The position numbers and the translations under genes were made by a program. Below are positions 15,220 to 24,176 of a stretch of DNA of 64,000 nucleotides, piece by piece. The notes under the pieces were generated by a model. It saw only the letters and a list, made by a program, of their open reading frames with translations. It made no database searches and was not told the origin of the DNA. Source of the stretch: Novosphingobium sp. SG707 (GTDB taxonomy: Bacteria; Pseudomonadota; Alphaproteobacteria; Sphingomonadales; Sphingomonadaceae). Position 1 is the stretch's first letter. Each line of letters starts with the position of its first letter. The DNA is taken from the NCBI RefSeq assembly GCF_012275515.1, contig NZ_JAAZQL010000004.1, forward strand, positions 1 to 64,000, in the 5' to 3' direction.

Positions 15220-17613
15220 ATGACCCACTTCCGCCAAGCCCTTCTGGCTGGCGTCGGCTCCGCATTGGCGGTGGCCGTCAGCACCCCCGCATGGGCCGCA
15301 GACCAGAACACCGACACCACCATCGTCGTGACCGGCACCCGCGCCCAGAACCGCACCAAGCTCGACACCGTCGCCCCCGTCGATGTGCTCTCGCTTGACA
15401 CGCTTTCGCGTCAGGGCTCGACCGAACTGGGTGCTTCGCTGGCTGCTGTTGCGCCCTCGATCGATTTCCCGCGTCCGGCCGGCACCGACGGCACCGACTC
15501 GATCCGCCCCGCCACGCTGCGCGGCCTCTCGCCCGACCAGACGCTGGTGCTGATCAATGGCGTGCGCGGCCACACTTCGGCGCTGCTCAACGTCAACGGC
15601 TCGGTGGGTCGCGGTTCGGCGGCGGTCGACCTCAACACCATCCCCACCCTCGCCCTTTCGCAGGTCGAAGTGTTGCGAGACGGCGCCTCGGCGCAATATG
15701 GCTCGGACGCCATCGCGGGCGTGATCAACCTGCGCCTGCGCGAAGCCAGCCATGGCGGCGGCGCGACGGCTTCCTATGGCCAGTATGAAACGCAGTTCAA
15801 CGGCGCGCGCTCCTCGCGTCATATCTCGGACGGCGGCACGCTGACGCTGGGCGCATGGCAGGGCTTCAAGCTGGGCAACAACGGCGGCTTCCTGACCGTT
15901 ACCGGCGAATATCTGGATCGCGGCCTGACGGGCCGTTCGGACCTCGACACGCGCACGACCACCGCCAACCCGGCATCTCCGGCTGTGGTGCGTTCGCGCA
16001 TCGGCGATCCCAAGGTTCTGCAGGGCACGGGCTATGTCAACGCCGCGCTGCCGATCGGCGACACCAACTGGACCGCGTTTGCCTTTGGCGGCTATCAGTT
16101 CCGCGACAGCACCAGCTCGGCCTTTGCGCGCGAGCCGGGCAACGTCAATAACGTTTTGGCGATCTATCCCAACGGCTTCCTTCCCCAGATCAAGGTCCTG
16201 TCGAAGGACCTGACCGTGACGGCGGGCGTGCGCGGCCAGATGGGCGACTGGAACGCGACGATCAAGGCTTCCTACGGCCGCAACCGTCTCGACTATCGCA
16301 CGCAGGGTTCGCTCAACTCCACCTATGGCGCGGCTTCGCAGACCAGCTTCTATGACGGCGCGATGATCTATGATCAGGCGCTGGGCGGCATGGATCTGGC
16401 CAAGCTCTACAAGCTGGGCGGCACGGATCTGAACGTGGCCTGGGGCGTCGAAGTGCGCCGCGAAGGCTATCGCATCATCGCGGGCGAACCGACCTCGTAT
16501 AACCGAGCGGTGGGCGCTTCGAACAGCCTGACCAGCGGCGCGCAGGGCTTCATCGGCTTCCAGGCGGGCAATGCTCTCAAGACCAGCCGCATCAGCAACG
16601 CGATCTACCTCGATCTCGAAGCCAAGCTGCCCAGCATCTTCACCTTTGGTGCAGCCGTTCGCGGCGAGCACTATTCCGACTTTGGCGACATTGCCACCGG
16701 CAAGCTTTCGGCCCGCGCCGATCTGGCCGACTGGTTCGCGCTGCGCGGCACGGTTTCGACCGGCTTCCGCGCCCCTTCGCTGCAGCAGCAGTATTTCACC
16801 TCGACCGCTTCGGTCCTGACCACGCTGCCCGGCCAGACCGTGCCGAGCATCGTGGAAACCGGCACCTTCCCCTCGACCAGCAACATCGCTCGTTCGCTGG
16901 GCGGTCAGGCGCTGCGTCCTGAAAAGTCGACCAACTTCTCGGCCGGCGCGGTGTTCCGCAAGGGCGGCTTCGACCTGACCATCGACGGTTATGTCATCAA
17001 GATCCGCGACCAGCTTGGCCTGTCGGAGAACATCCCCCTGTCGACGGCCGATCAGGCCATCTATGCCGTGACGGCCGCCCGCTTCTTCATCAATGGGCTG
17101 CATACCACGACCAAGGGTGTGGACATCGTAGGCCATTACAAGCTGCGCACCGCATCGGTGGGTATCTTTGACCTGACGGCGGCGGCCAACATCAACAAGA
17201 TCACCGTTGACAGCTATCCCACCTCGTCGCTCTCGACGCTGTTTGCGCGCCAGCGCATCCTGACGATCACCGAGGGCACGCCGGGCGAAAAGCTGGTCGG
17301 TTCGGTCGACTGGTCGTTGGACAAGCTGGGCGCGACGGCCCGTGCGTCCTACTATGGCAATGTGATCCAGCCGTCCTCGACAGCCGCCGGTGACCTGAGC
17401 ACCGGCCGCAAGACGATCATCGATCTGGAAGCGCGCTACAAGGTTCTGCCCATGGCGAGCCTGTCGATCGGTGCAAACAATCTGTTCGACATCTATCCGA
17501 CCAAGACGCCCCTCAGCCTGCTGGCCACCAATGGCGGCGTGGCGTTCCCCTACTATGCGCCGTGGGGCTTCAACGGCCGCTATCTCTATGCCAAGCTGAG
17601 CCTGAACTGGTAA
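15220..17613 (+). CDS. TonB-dependent outer-membrane receptor 1
   Basis: A 797-residue TBDR. Signal peptide at 1-26 (AVSTPAWAA), then the plug domain (about 50-165: IVVTGTRAQNRTKLDTVAPV, LVLINGVRGH, VEVLRDGASAQYGSDAIAG) and a 22-strand barrel ending in an aromatic C-terminus (AKLSLNW). It takes up a large or scarce ligand using TonB energy. The closing region (YYAPWGFNGRYLY) belongs to a group very common in sphingomonads. No operon partner is adjacent, so the ligand cannot be named. ATG 15220 was chosen over 15202 for its GAGGA and cleaner signal peptide. A terminator follows. Confidence 0.92.
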   Translation: MTHFRQALLAGVGSALAVAVSTPAWAADQNTDTTIVVTGTRAQNRTKLDTVAPVDVLSLDTLSRQGSTELGASLAAVAPSIDFPRPAGTDGTDSIRPATLRGLSPDQTLVLINGVRGHTSALLNVNGSVGRGSAAVDLNTIPTLALSQVEVLRDGASAQYGSDAIAGVINLRLREASHGGGATASYGQYETQFNGARSSRHISDGGTLTLGAWQGFKLGNNGGFLTVTGEYLDRGLTGRSDLDTRTTTANPASPAVVRSRIGDPKVLQGTGYVNAALPIGDTNWTAFAFGGYQFRDSTSSAFAREPGNVNNVLAIYPNGFLPQIKVLSKDLTVTAGVRGQMGDWNATIKASYGRNRLDYRTQGSLNSTYGAASQTSFYDGAMIYDQALGGMDLAKLYKLGGTDLNVAWGVEVRREGYRIIAGEPTSYNRAVGASNSLTSGAQGFIGFQAGNALKTSRISNAIYLDLEAKLPSIFTFGAAVRGEHYSDFGDIATGKLSARADLADWFALRGTVSTGFRAPSLQQQYFTSTASVLTTLPGQTVPSIVETGTFPSTSNIARSLGGQALRPEKSTNFSAGAVFRKGGFDLTIDGYVIKIRDQLGLSENIPLSTADQAIYAVTAARFFINGLHTTTKGVDIVGHYKLRTASVGIFDLTAAANINKITVDSYPTSSLSTLFARQRILTITEGTPGEKLVGSVDWSLDKLGATARASYYGNVIQPSSTAAGDLSTGRKTIIDLEARYKVLPMASLSIGANNLFDIYPTKTPLSLLATNGGVAFPYYAPWGFNGRYLYAKLSLNW

Positions 17614-17626
17614 TCAGCCCAAAAGA

Positions 17627-17660
17627 AAGCGCCCCGTCCATTCGGCGGGGCGCTTTTTTG
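17627..17660 (+). terminator. Rho-independent terminator after TBDR 1
   Basis: Stem AAGCGCCCCG (17627-17636) pairs with CGGGGCGCTT (17646-17655) and runs into a T-tract. It separates the receptor gene from the convergent HIRAN gene. Confidence 0.9.
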
Positions 17661-17735
17661 TGTCTGCACCATGCGATTAAAAAACGGGCCCGGCATCGCT
17701 GCCAGACCCGTCAGACAGGCTAAATTGTAAAGCGC

Positions 17736-18371
17736 TCAGCCCTGATAAGACCTTTCGCGCAGCGGCCTTTCGCTGGGTTCCACCTCCAGAACCACCTCGC
17801 GATAGCCCCGGTCGCCCATTTCGACCGCCAGTACCCAGGCCGAAAAGCCCGAACCGCCGCCATAGACCGCCTCGCGCACCCAGCAGTCGTGGCTGATATA
17901 GCCAATGACGCGGCCATAACGTTCAACCGCGGCAATGGCCGAGGGATCATGCGGATTGTCCGGTTCCAGCTGCAGCGTGATCGGCATGCCCTCGGTCAGG
18001 CTGTTGACCGCCTCGCGGTGCTGATCCTCGCCCACCAGTCCGATCATATAGGCATTGGGATTGCCGATGCTGGGCACCATGCCCAGATTGGGCTTGTCGC
18101 CGGGCAGCACTTCTTCTTCGTCATCATCGTCAAAGATCGAGCCGCGCAGGAAATCCTCCGAAATCGTCGCGGGCGCGGGGGCAAAGGCGGGCGCAGGCGC
18201 GAAGACAGGCGGCGGCGCTTCGGCAGCGATCACCGGCGCGCGCGCAGGCTCGACCGGCGGTGAAACCGCCGAAGGGGGCGTTTCCTGCAAGGTCGCCTGA
18301 TCCGGGTCCATGGGCAGGTTTTGCACCTTGCGAACCATGTTGCCGAAAAACCGCTTCAAGAAACTGAACAT
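17736..18371 (-). CDS. HIRAN-domain protein
   Basis: A 211-residue protein. The C-terminal half carries a HIRAN domain (VGEDQHREAVNSL, LEPDNPHDPSAIAAV, GRVIGYISHD), a small beta domain that in other proteins binds DNA ends or damaged DNA. Residues 30-75 are a Pro/Ala-rich linker, and an acidic patch DDDDEEE lies at about 77-85. There is no helicase or nuclease domain attached and no repair gene next door, so its role alone is unclear. AAGGGA seven bases upstream supports the start. Confidence 0.75.
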   Translation of the reverse strand: MFSFLKRFFGNMVRKVQNLPMDPDQATLQETPPSAVSPPVEPARAPVIAAEAPPPVFAPAPAFAPAPATISEDFLRGSIFDDDDEEEVLPGDKPNLGMVPSIGNPNAYMIGLVGEDQHREAVNSLTEGMPITLQLEPDNPHDPSAIAAVERYGRVIGYISHDCWVREAVYGGGSGFSAWVLAVEMGDRGYREVVLEVEPSERPLRERSYQG

Positions 18372-18686
18372 GCTGATCCCTTTGCCTTCTTACGATGGGG
18401 CCGCAGCGATCAGGCGCCGCCGCAGCCTCCATCGCCGCAATCCCATTCAGACGCGCGAGTAGGACCATAAGGCCCACCAAGGCAAGGCAAACTATGCACT
18501 AACACGGCATGGGCGCCGCGATGGCGCCCGGCGCGAAGGGCGACAGCAGGCAGCCTTTACAGCCTGTAACCGACCAGGAGAAAATCGCCGGAGGCACTTT
18601 GCCATCACCCCGCACAACTTTGCCTTAACCACGCGATAACCAAGACGTTCTATCAACATAACTGTCAATGGTCGCATGGTAGGGAA
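18372..18686. other. Divergent intergenic region, HIRAN gene / diguanylate cyclase
   Basis: No gene of either strand is convincing in these 315 bases. ACTTTGCC occurs twice about 22 bases apart (near 18596 and 18618), upstream of the cyclase gene, and could be part of a promoter or operator. Otherwise nothing recognisable. Confidence 0.35.
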
Positions 18687-19967
18687 ATGGGCGCGCTTAG
18701 TATAGACACTGCCACCCCGGTTTTGGGCAAATCGATGTTCGACATTGCCTTTGAAGTCGCGGCGATCGGCATGGCGCTGGTCGATGTGCAAGGGCGCCTG
18801 CTGGCGGTAAACAGCGCCTTTGCCCGGATGCTGGGTTATGATCCGGGCGAAATCACCAATATGGATTTCCGCGCCATCACTCACCCGGAGGATATTGACG
18901 CCGACGAAGCCCAGTTCCACCGCGTCATCGCCGGAGAAATCGACACATACAGCATGGAAAAGCGCTATTTCCGCAAGGATCGCAGCATCGCCCACGGCGT
19001 GTTGAGCGTGGCGACCGTGCGCGATGCAGATGGCAAGGCGCAGCTTTTCGTCTCGCAGATCGTCGATATCAGCGAGCGGAAAATAGCCGAACACGCGCTG
19101 GCCCAGGCCAATGCCAAGCTCTCGCTGGCGATGGGAATGATGGATTGCGGCATTTGGCAATATGACATCGCCACGCGCCGTTTTACCCCATCGCAGCAGT
19201 TTATCCGGCTGGTTGGCGGCCATCAGGCGACGGCGCAGACCTATCTCGAACATGCATGTCTTGTCGACGCCTCGGACCGCCGCGCGGCCAGCCTGCGCCC
19301 CCTGCTCTCGGGCGCCGTGGATCGCAGCGTCACCGAATATCGCATCCGCATCCATGACGGCTCTGTCCGCTGGTTCCGTTGCCACCGGCAAATGCTGCTG
19401 GACGACCATGGTCGTCCTGAACAGGTGATCGGCAGCGTGATCGACATTACCGACGAGCGCGCGCAGGTCGTGCATCTGGAAAAGAAAGCCTCGACCGATG
19501 CGCTGACCGGATTGCTGAACCGGCGGGGCATGAAGCGCTATGTCAAAACCATTGCGACCACGGATCTGAGCACGGTCGGGATCATCATGCTCGATCTGGA
19601 CCATTTCAAACAGGCCAATGACGCCTATGGCCATGCTGCGGGCGACGCCATTCTGGTCGAGGCCGCCGGGCGGCTGCGCCAATTGGTGCGCAATGAGGAT
19701 GCGGTGGTGCGCCTTGGGGGCGATGAATTTGCGGTCATCCTGCGCAACACCGATGGCGCCGATGCGCGCCGCGCGGTGGACCGGGTGCTGCGCGCCATGA
19801 TGGAAACCTATGGCTATCGCGGCCAGATCATCCGCATCGGCGCCAGCGCCGGTCTGGCCATCGGTTCAGAGCGCGACCGCAGCGTGGGCGACATTATCAC
19901 CCGCGCCGATGCCGCGCTCTATCTGGCCAAACAGCAGGGCCGCAACACATGGCGGTGGGCGGCCTAG
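18687..19967 (+). CDS. PAS-PAS-GGDEF diguanylate cyclase
   Basis: A 426-residue soluble enzyme predicted to make cyclic di-GMP from two GTP. Two PAS sensor domains (about 16-135 and 140-265, each ending in a D-I-(S/T)-x-E-R junction) precede a GGDEF domain (about 275-420). The catalytic GGDEF is intact at 344-348 and the RxxD inhibitory site is present at Arg335-Asp338, exactly five residues before it, so product feedback is expected. No EAL domain. The signal sensed by the PAS domains is unknown. Its TAG stop lies in the same CTAG palindrome as the stop of the convergent RND gene. Confidence 0.93.
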   Translation: MGALSIDTATPVLGKSMFDIAFEVAAIGMALVDVQGRLLAVNSAFARMLGYDPGEITNMDFRAITHPEDIDADEAQFHRVIAGEIDTYSMEKRYFRKDRSIAHGVLSVATVRDADGKAQLFVSQIVDISERKIAEHALAQANAKLSLAMGMMDCGIWQYDIATRRFTPSQQFIRLVGGHQATAQTYLEHACLVDASDRRAASLRPLLSGAVDRSVTEYRIRIHDGSVRWFRCHRQMLLDDHGRPEQVIGSVIDITDERAQVVHLEKKASTDALTGLLNRRGMKRYVKTIATTDLSTVGIIMLDLDHFKQANDAYGHAAGDAILVEAAGRLRQLVRNEDAVVRLGGDEFAVILRNTDGADARRAVDRVLRAMMETYGYRGQIIRIGASAGLAIGSERDRSVGDIITRADAALYLAKQQGRNTWRWAA

Positions 19968-22900
19968 GCCCGGTCCGGCGTCATGCTGACCACCGTGACC
20001 TGACCCGGCTCGATGGGATCATCATCGCCCGGCGCACGCGGCGTGATCAGGCGCGCCAGACGCGGGCGCAGCCGCATTTCCAGCGTATCGATCAATTCAT
20101 AGACCACCGGCACCATCACCAGCGAGAGCATGGTCGAGCTGATCAGCCCCCCGATCACCGCAATCGCCATGGGCTGGCGAAAGGTCGAGCCCTCGCCAAT
20201 GCCCAGCGCCGTGGGCAACATGCCCGCCGCCATGGCCACCGTGGTCATCACGATGGGGCGCGCACGCTCGCGGCAGGCGTTCATGATCGCCTCGCGCTGA
20301 GGTTGCCCCGCGCGCTCGTCCTCGATGGCGAATTCGACCAGCAGGATCGAGTTCTTCGCCGCCAGACCGAGCAGCATCAGCATCCCGATCAGCACCGGCA
20401 GCGTGATGGCAATGCCGGTGACTTTGAGCGCCACAAAGGCACCCAGCATGGTCAGCGGCAGGGCCGAAAGGATCGTGATCGGCTTGAAGAAGCTGTGGAA
20501 CAGCATCACCAGCACGAAATAGATCATCAAAATGCCCGAGGCCATGGCCCCCACGATCCCGCCGAACAGGTCGGCCATGGCCTCGCTGTCGCCGGTCTTG
20601 GCCTCATGCACGCCAGCCGGCAGATGCTTCATCGCGTCCAGCTTCGACACTTCATTCAGCGCTTGCCCGATGGTGGTGCCGTTCAGGTCCGCCTGAACCG
20701 AGACGCGGCGTTCGCGGTCATAGCGCTGAATCTGGCCCGGCCCGGAAGCGATCGACAGGTCCGCCACAGTGCGGAGCGGCGTCATCTTGCCGTTGAGCGT
20801 GGGCACCTGAAGATTGCCGATCTGGTCCAGATCGACGCGCGCATCATGGGGCAGACGCACCCGGATCGACAGGCGTTGCTGGAGCGTCGAGAATTTGGCG
20901 ACATTGGCGTCGATATCGCCAATGGTCGCAATCCGGGCCACCTGCGCAATCGCCTGAGACGAAACATTGAGCCGCGCCGCCGCATCGGGCAGAGGGCGGA
21001 TAATCAGTTCAGGCGCCGATGGCGGCGGCGCAGGGCGCGGGTCGAGCGTGGTCTTCATCCCCCGCATCTCGCGCAGCAACGCGGCCTGCGCGCGGGCCAG
21101 CGCATCACCATCGCGGCCTGCCAGCACCACCTCGACGCCCGCCGCGCCAAAACCGCCCTGATTGTTGAGCCGAACTTCGGGGATCTGGCGCAACAGGCCG
21201 GTGATCGAACGCTGGAACTGGTCCGTCGTCTTCGAGCGGTCGCGCTTGAGCACCACGGTCAGTGTGCCGGTCTGAAGATCCGATCCGCTGCCACCGCCGC
21301 CCGGTCCGCTGGTGGTGGTCGAACCGACCTGGGCAAAGACGCGCTCGACATCGGGCATCTTGCGCAGCCGCGCGGTCACATCGCGCACGGCATTGTCCAT
21401 CGTGTCATGGGTGGCGCCCGCCGTGCCCTGCATCGAGAGATAGAAATAGCCCGGATCGCCGGTCGGCTGAAAACCGATGGGGATCGTGGCCGCGATCGCC
21501 AGCGCGCCGACAAACACGCCGATGCCGATGCCCACCGTCGATTTGGGATTGGCCAGCGCCCAGTCCAAAACCTTGGGATAGGCGCCGCGCAACCGGTGCG
21601 GCGGCTCGCTATGCGTCGAAGGCTTGAGGAAATAGGCCGCCATCAAGGGGGTGACGAAACGCGCCACCAGCAGCGAGAAGAACACCGCCACCGCCACGGT
21701 CAGCCCGAATTCGCGGAAGAACTGGCCCGATTGGCCGCCCATGAAAGAGACAGGCGCAAAGACCACGATGATCGTTGCCGTGGTCGCCACCACCGCAAGA
21801 CCAATCGCATCGGCCCCGATCAGCGAGGCGCGATAGGGCGAGGCCCCGCCCTCGATGCGCTTCTGGATATTCTCGATTTCCACGATGGCATCGTCGACCA
21901 GAATGCCGATCACCAAAGTCAGACCCAGCAGCGTAATGATATTCAGGCTGAAACCAAACAGGATCATCGCGCCAAAAGTGGGCACCAGTGAGAGCGGCAT
22001 GGCCAGCGCGGCAATCACCGTCGCACGCCAGTCGCGCAGGAACAGGAACACCACCAGCGCGGCCAGCAACATGCCCTCGATCAGCACATGGACCGTCGCC
22101 TGATAGGAGGCGCGCGTATCAGCCACGGTCGAAACGACCTTGGTGATGGCAATGCCTTTGTTTTCCGCGCTCAGCTTGGCAATCGCGCGGTCCACGCCGT
22201 CCTCGACCGAAACGTCGCTGGCGGCGGTGGTCTTGCTCACCTGAAAGGCGATGGCCGGGTGGCCGTTAAGGCGAGCAAAACCGCGCTCTTCGGCATGGCT
22301 GTCGGTGATCGTGGCCAGATCGCCAAGGCGGACATATTGCGTCGCGCTGATCGGGATATTCAGCTCGCGCAGCATATCGACCGTGGCCGAGGAGCCCAGC
22401 ACACGGATCGTCTGTTCGCGCCCGCCCGCCTCGGCGCGGCCGCCACTGTCGTCGCGATGGAATTGCGCCAGCGCGGTGTTGATTGACGAGGCCGTGACCC
22501 CATGCGCGATCATCCGGTCAACGTCGAGATTGACATTGATTTCGCGCGCCACGCCGCCGATGCGTTTCACCTGCGCCACGCCGCGCTGGGCCTGCAGCGC
22601 GCGGGCGACGGTGTCATCGACAAACCATGACAGATCGACCGCGCTCATCCCCGGCGCGCTGACCGCATAGGTCAGGATCGGGGCCGAGGACATATCGACG
22701 CGCTGCACGCTGGGCGCATCAATGCCCTGGGGCAGAACGGGGCGGGTGCGCTCGACAGCGGTGCGGACATCCTCGACCGCCTTTTGCATGTCGGTGCCGA
22801 TTTCAAACTCGGCGCTGGTGGAGGACGATCCCAGCCGCACGCTCGATGTCGTATGGCGCAGGCCTGCGATACCGGTCAGCGCGTCCTCGATGGGGCGCGT

Positions 22901-23089
22901 GATCTGCTGCTCCATCTCGCTGGGCGCGGCGCCGCTTTGCGTAACGGTGACCGAAACGACCGGAAATTCGACATTGGGAAAGCGCTTGACCGGCAGCATC
23001 ATATAGGACGCAATGCCCGCCAGCGTCAGCGCGATCATGATGACGGCGACGGGAATGGGGTGGCGGATCGCCCATGCGGAAATCTTCAT
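19964..23089 (-). CDS. RND efflux pump inner-membrane permease
   Basis: A 1041-residue resistance-nodulation-division transporter that drives export with the proton gradient. It has the classic N-terminus (AIRHPIPVAVIMIALTLAG), the two large periplasmic loops with duplicated topology, and the TM4 proton-relay region LVIGILVDDAIVEIENIQ with the paired Asp. It belongs to the hydrophobe/amphiphile (AcrB-like) branch rather than the metal branch. The ATG at 23089 lies four bases after the adaptor gene stop; AAGGGA is about ten bases upstream. Third gene of the OMF-MFP-RND operon. Confidence 0.95.
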   Translation of the reverse strand: MKISAWAIRHPIPVAVIMIALTLAGIASYMMLPVKRFPNVEFPVVSVTVTQSGAAPSEMEQQITRPIEDALTGIAGLRHTTSSVRLGSSSTSAEFEIGTDMQKAVEDVRTAVERTRPVLPQGIDAPSVQRVDMSSAPILTYAVSAPGMSAVDLSWFVDDTVARALQAQRGVAQVKRIGGVAREINVNLDVDRMIAHGVTASSINTALAQFHRDDSGGRAEAGGREQTIRVLGSSATVDMLRELNIPISATQYVRLGDLATITDSHAEERGFARLNGHPAIAFQVSKTTAASDVSVEDGVDRAIAKLSAENKGIAITKVVSTVADTRASYQATVHVLIEGMLLAALVVFLFLRDWRATVIAALAMPLSLVPTFGAMILFGFSLNIITLLGLTLVIGILVDDAIVEIENIQKRIEGGASPYRASLIGADAIGLAVVATTATIIVVFAPVSFMGGQSGQFFREFGLTVAVAVFFSLLVARFVTPLMAAYFLKPSTHSEPPHRLRGAYPKVLDWALANPKSTVGIGIGVFVGALAIAATIPIGFQPTGDPGYFYLSMQGTAGATHDTMDNAVRDVTARLRKMPDVERVFAQVGSTTTSGPGGGGSGSDLQTGTLTVVLKRDRSKTTDQFQRSITGLLRQIPEVRLNNQGGFGAAGVEVVLAGRDGDALARAQAALLREMRGMKTTLDPRPAPPPSAPELIIRPLPDAAARLNVSSQAIAQVARIATIGDIDANVAKFSTLQQRLSIRVRLPHDARVDLDQIGNLQVPTLNGKMTPLRTVADLSIASGPGQIQRYDRERRVSVQADLNGTTIGQALNEVSKLDAMKHLPAGVHEAKTGDSEAMADLFGGIVGAMASGILMIYFVLVMLFHSFFKPITILSALPLTMLGAFVALKVTGIAITLPVLIGMLMLLGLAAKNSILLVEFAIEDERAGQPQREAIMNACRERARPIVMTTVAMAAGMLPTALGIGEGSTFRQPMAIAVIGGLISSTMLSLVMVPVVYELIDTLEMRLRPRLARLITPRAPGDDDPIEPGQVTVVSMTPDRA

Positions 23090-23093
23090 GGGA

Positions 23094-24176
23094 TCAGTTT
23101 CCCTTCCGGACCGGCTGGACCTTTTCGCCGTCCAGCACAAAGTCCTGCGATCCGGTCAGCACGCGGGTGCCTGCGGCCGGGCCCTGGGTCAATTCGATCA
23201 TGCCGCCGCCGCGCGCGCCGGTTTTCACTGGCACGCGGCGCACTTTGTCGCCGGCCTCGATCACCGTGACCGAGGCGCCATTGCCGTCATAGGACACCGC
23301 CGCCTCGGGCACGGCCAGCACAGGCATCGGCTTTCCGGCCAGTTCGGCGCGGGCATAGCCGCCCGGGCGGATTTCACGGTCCACCGGCAGCAGGATGCGG
23401 GCGCGGCCAAGGCGCGTCTGCGCATCGACCTGCGCGGCCACAAGGCGGACCGTGCCGTCGACCCAGCGGCCCGAGGCGAGGCGCACCCGCGCATGATCGC
23501 CCGCATGGATGCCGCCCAGCACTTCCTCGGGGATTTCCGCGTCCAGTTCGGCGCGGTCATCGCGCGCCATGGTGAACATCACGGTCGAAGGCGAGGCCAC
23601 ATCGCCGGGGCGCACCGTGCGGGTCAGGATGCGGCCCGAAACCGGTGCGCGCACCACCATCAGCCCTTGCTTGACCAGTTGCGCGGACAATTGCGCCTGC
23701 GATTGGTCGACCTGCGCATGGGCCGTGCGCGCGGCAAGGCGGCGCTGGGCAATGGCTTCGTCGGAGAGCACGCCGGTGTGGTCGAGCGCGGTCACGCGCG
23801 AGGATTCCTGATCGGCCTTGTCGGCGGCCACGCGGGTCTGGGCCAGAGCGGCGCGGCTTTGCGCGATATCGGCGCGCAGCAAGGTGGCGTCCAGTTCGGC
23901 TAAAGGCTGGCCAGCCCGCACCAGCGCGTCCTGATCCACCAGCACGCGGGCCACAAGATAGCCCGAAAGCTGGCTGGAAACGGCGGCTTCCTCCCGCGCG
24001 ACAAGGCGGCCGTTGACATTGATGCCCGCGCCCAAAGGTACGCGCGCCACCATGGCAAAAGGCACCGCGCGGGGCGTGTCGGCGCCGGGGGGCGGCGCCT
24101 CGGACTTGCTGCATGCGGCCAGCGCCAGAAAGGCAGGCGCGATGAGGGCGACGAGAACAAGCGGACGGGCGTTCAT
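23094..24176 (-). CDS. RND periplasmic adaptor (membrane fusion) lipoprotein
   Basis: A 360-residue HlyD/AcrA-type adaptor linking the inner-membrane pump to the outer-membrane channel. The lipobox LALAAC places the lipidated Cys at residue 22. Then come the lipoyl half (GRLVAREEAAVSSQLSGYL), an alpha-hairpin (about 95-170), the second lipoyl half (VVRAPVSGRIL) and beta-barrel domains. Its start overlaps the stop of the outer-membrane factor gene by four bases, so translation is coupled. Confidence 0.93.
   Translation of the reverse strand: MNARPLVLVALIAPAFLALAACSKSEAPPPGADTPRAVPFAMVARVPLGAGINVNGRLVAREEAAVSSQLSGYLVARVLVDQDALVRAGQPLAELDATLLRADIAQSRAALAQTRVAADKADQESSRVTALDHTGVLSDEAIAQRRLAARTAHAQVDQSQAQLSAQLVKQGLMVVRAPVSGRILTRTVRPGDVASPSTVMFTMARDDRAELDAEIPEEVLGGIHAGDHARVRLASGRWVDGTVRLVAAQVDAQTRLGRARILLPVDREIRPGGYARAELAGKPMPVLAVPEAAVSYDGNGASVTVIEAGDKVRRVPVKTGARGGGMIELTQGPAAGTRVLTGSQDFVLDGEKVQPVRKGN

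Noticed and set aside
15136..17136. 666-codon minus-strand open frame opposite TBDR 1
   Set aside because: Shadow of the receptor gene; no start signal or recognisable motif.
19949..21991. 680-codon plus-strand open frame opposite the RND permease
   Set aside because: His/Arg/Asp-rich antisense translation without domains; the RND gene on the other strand has all family motifs.
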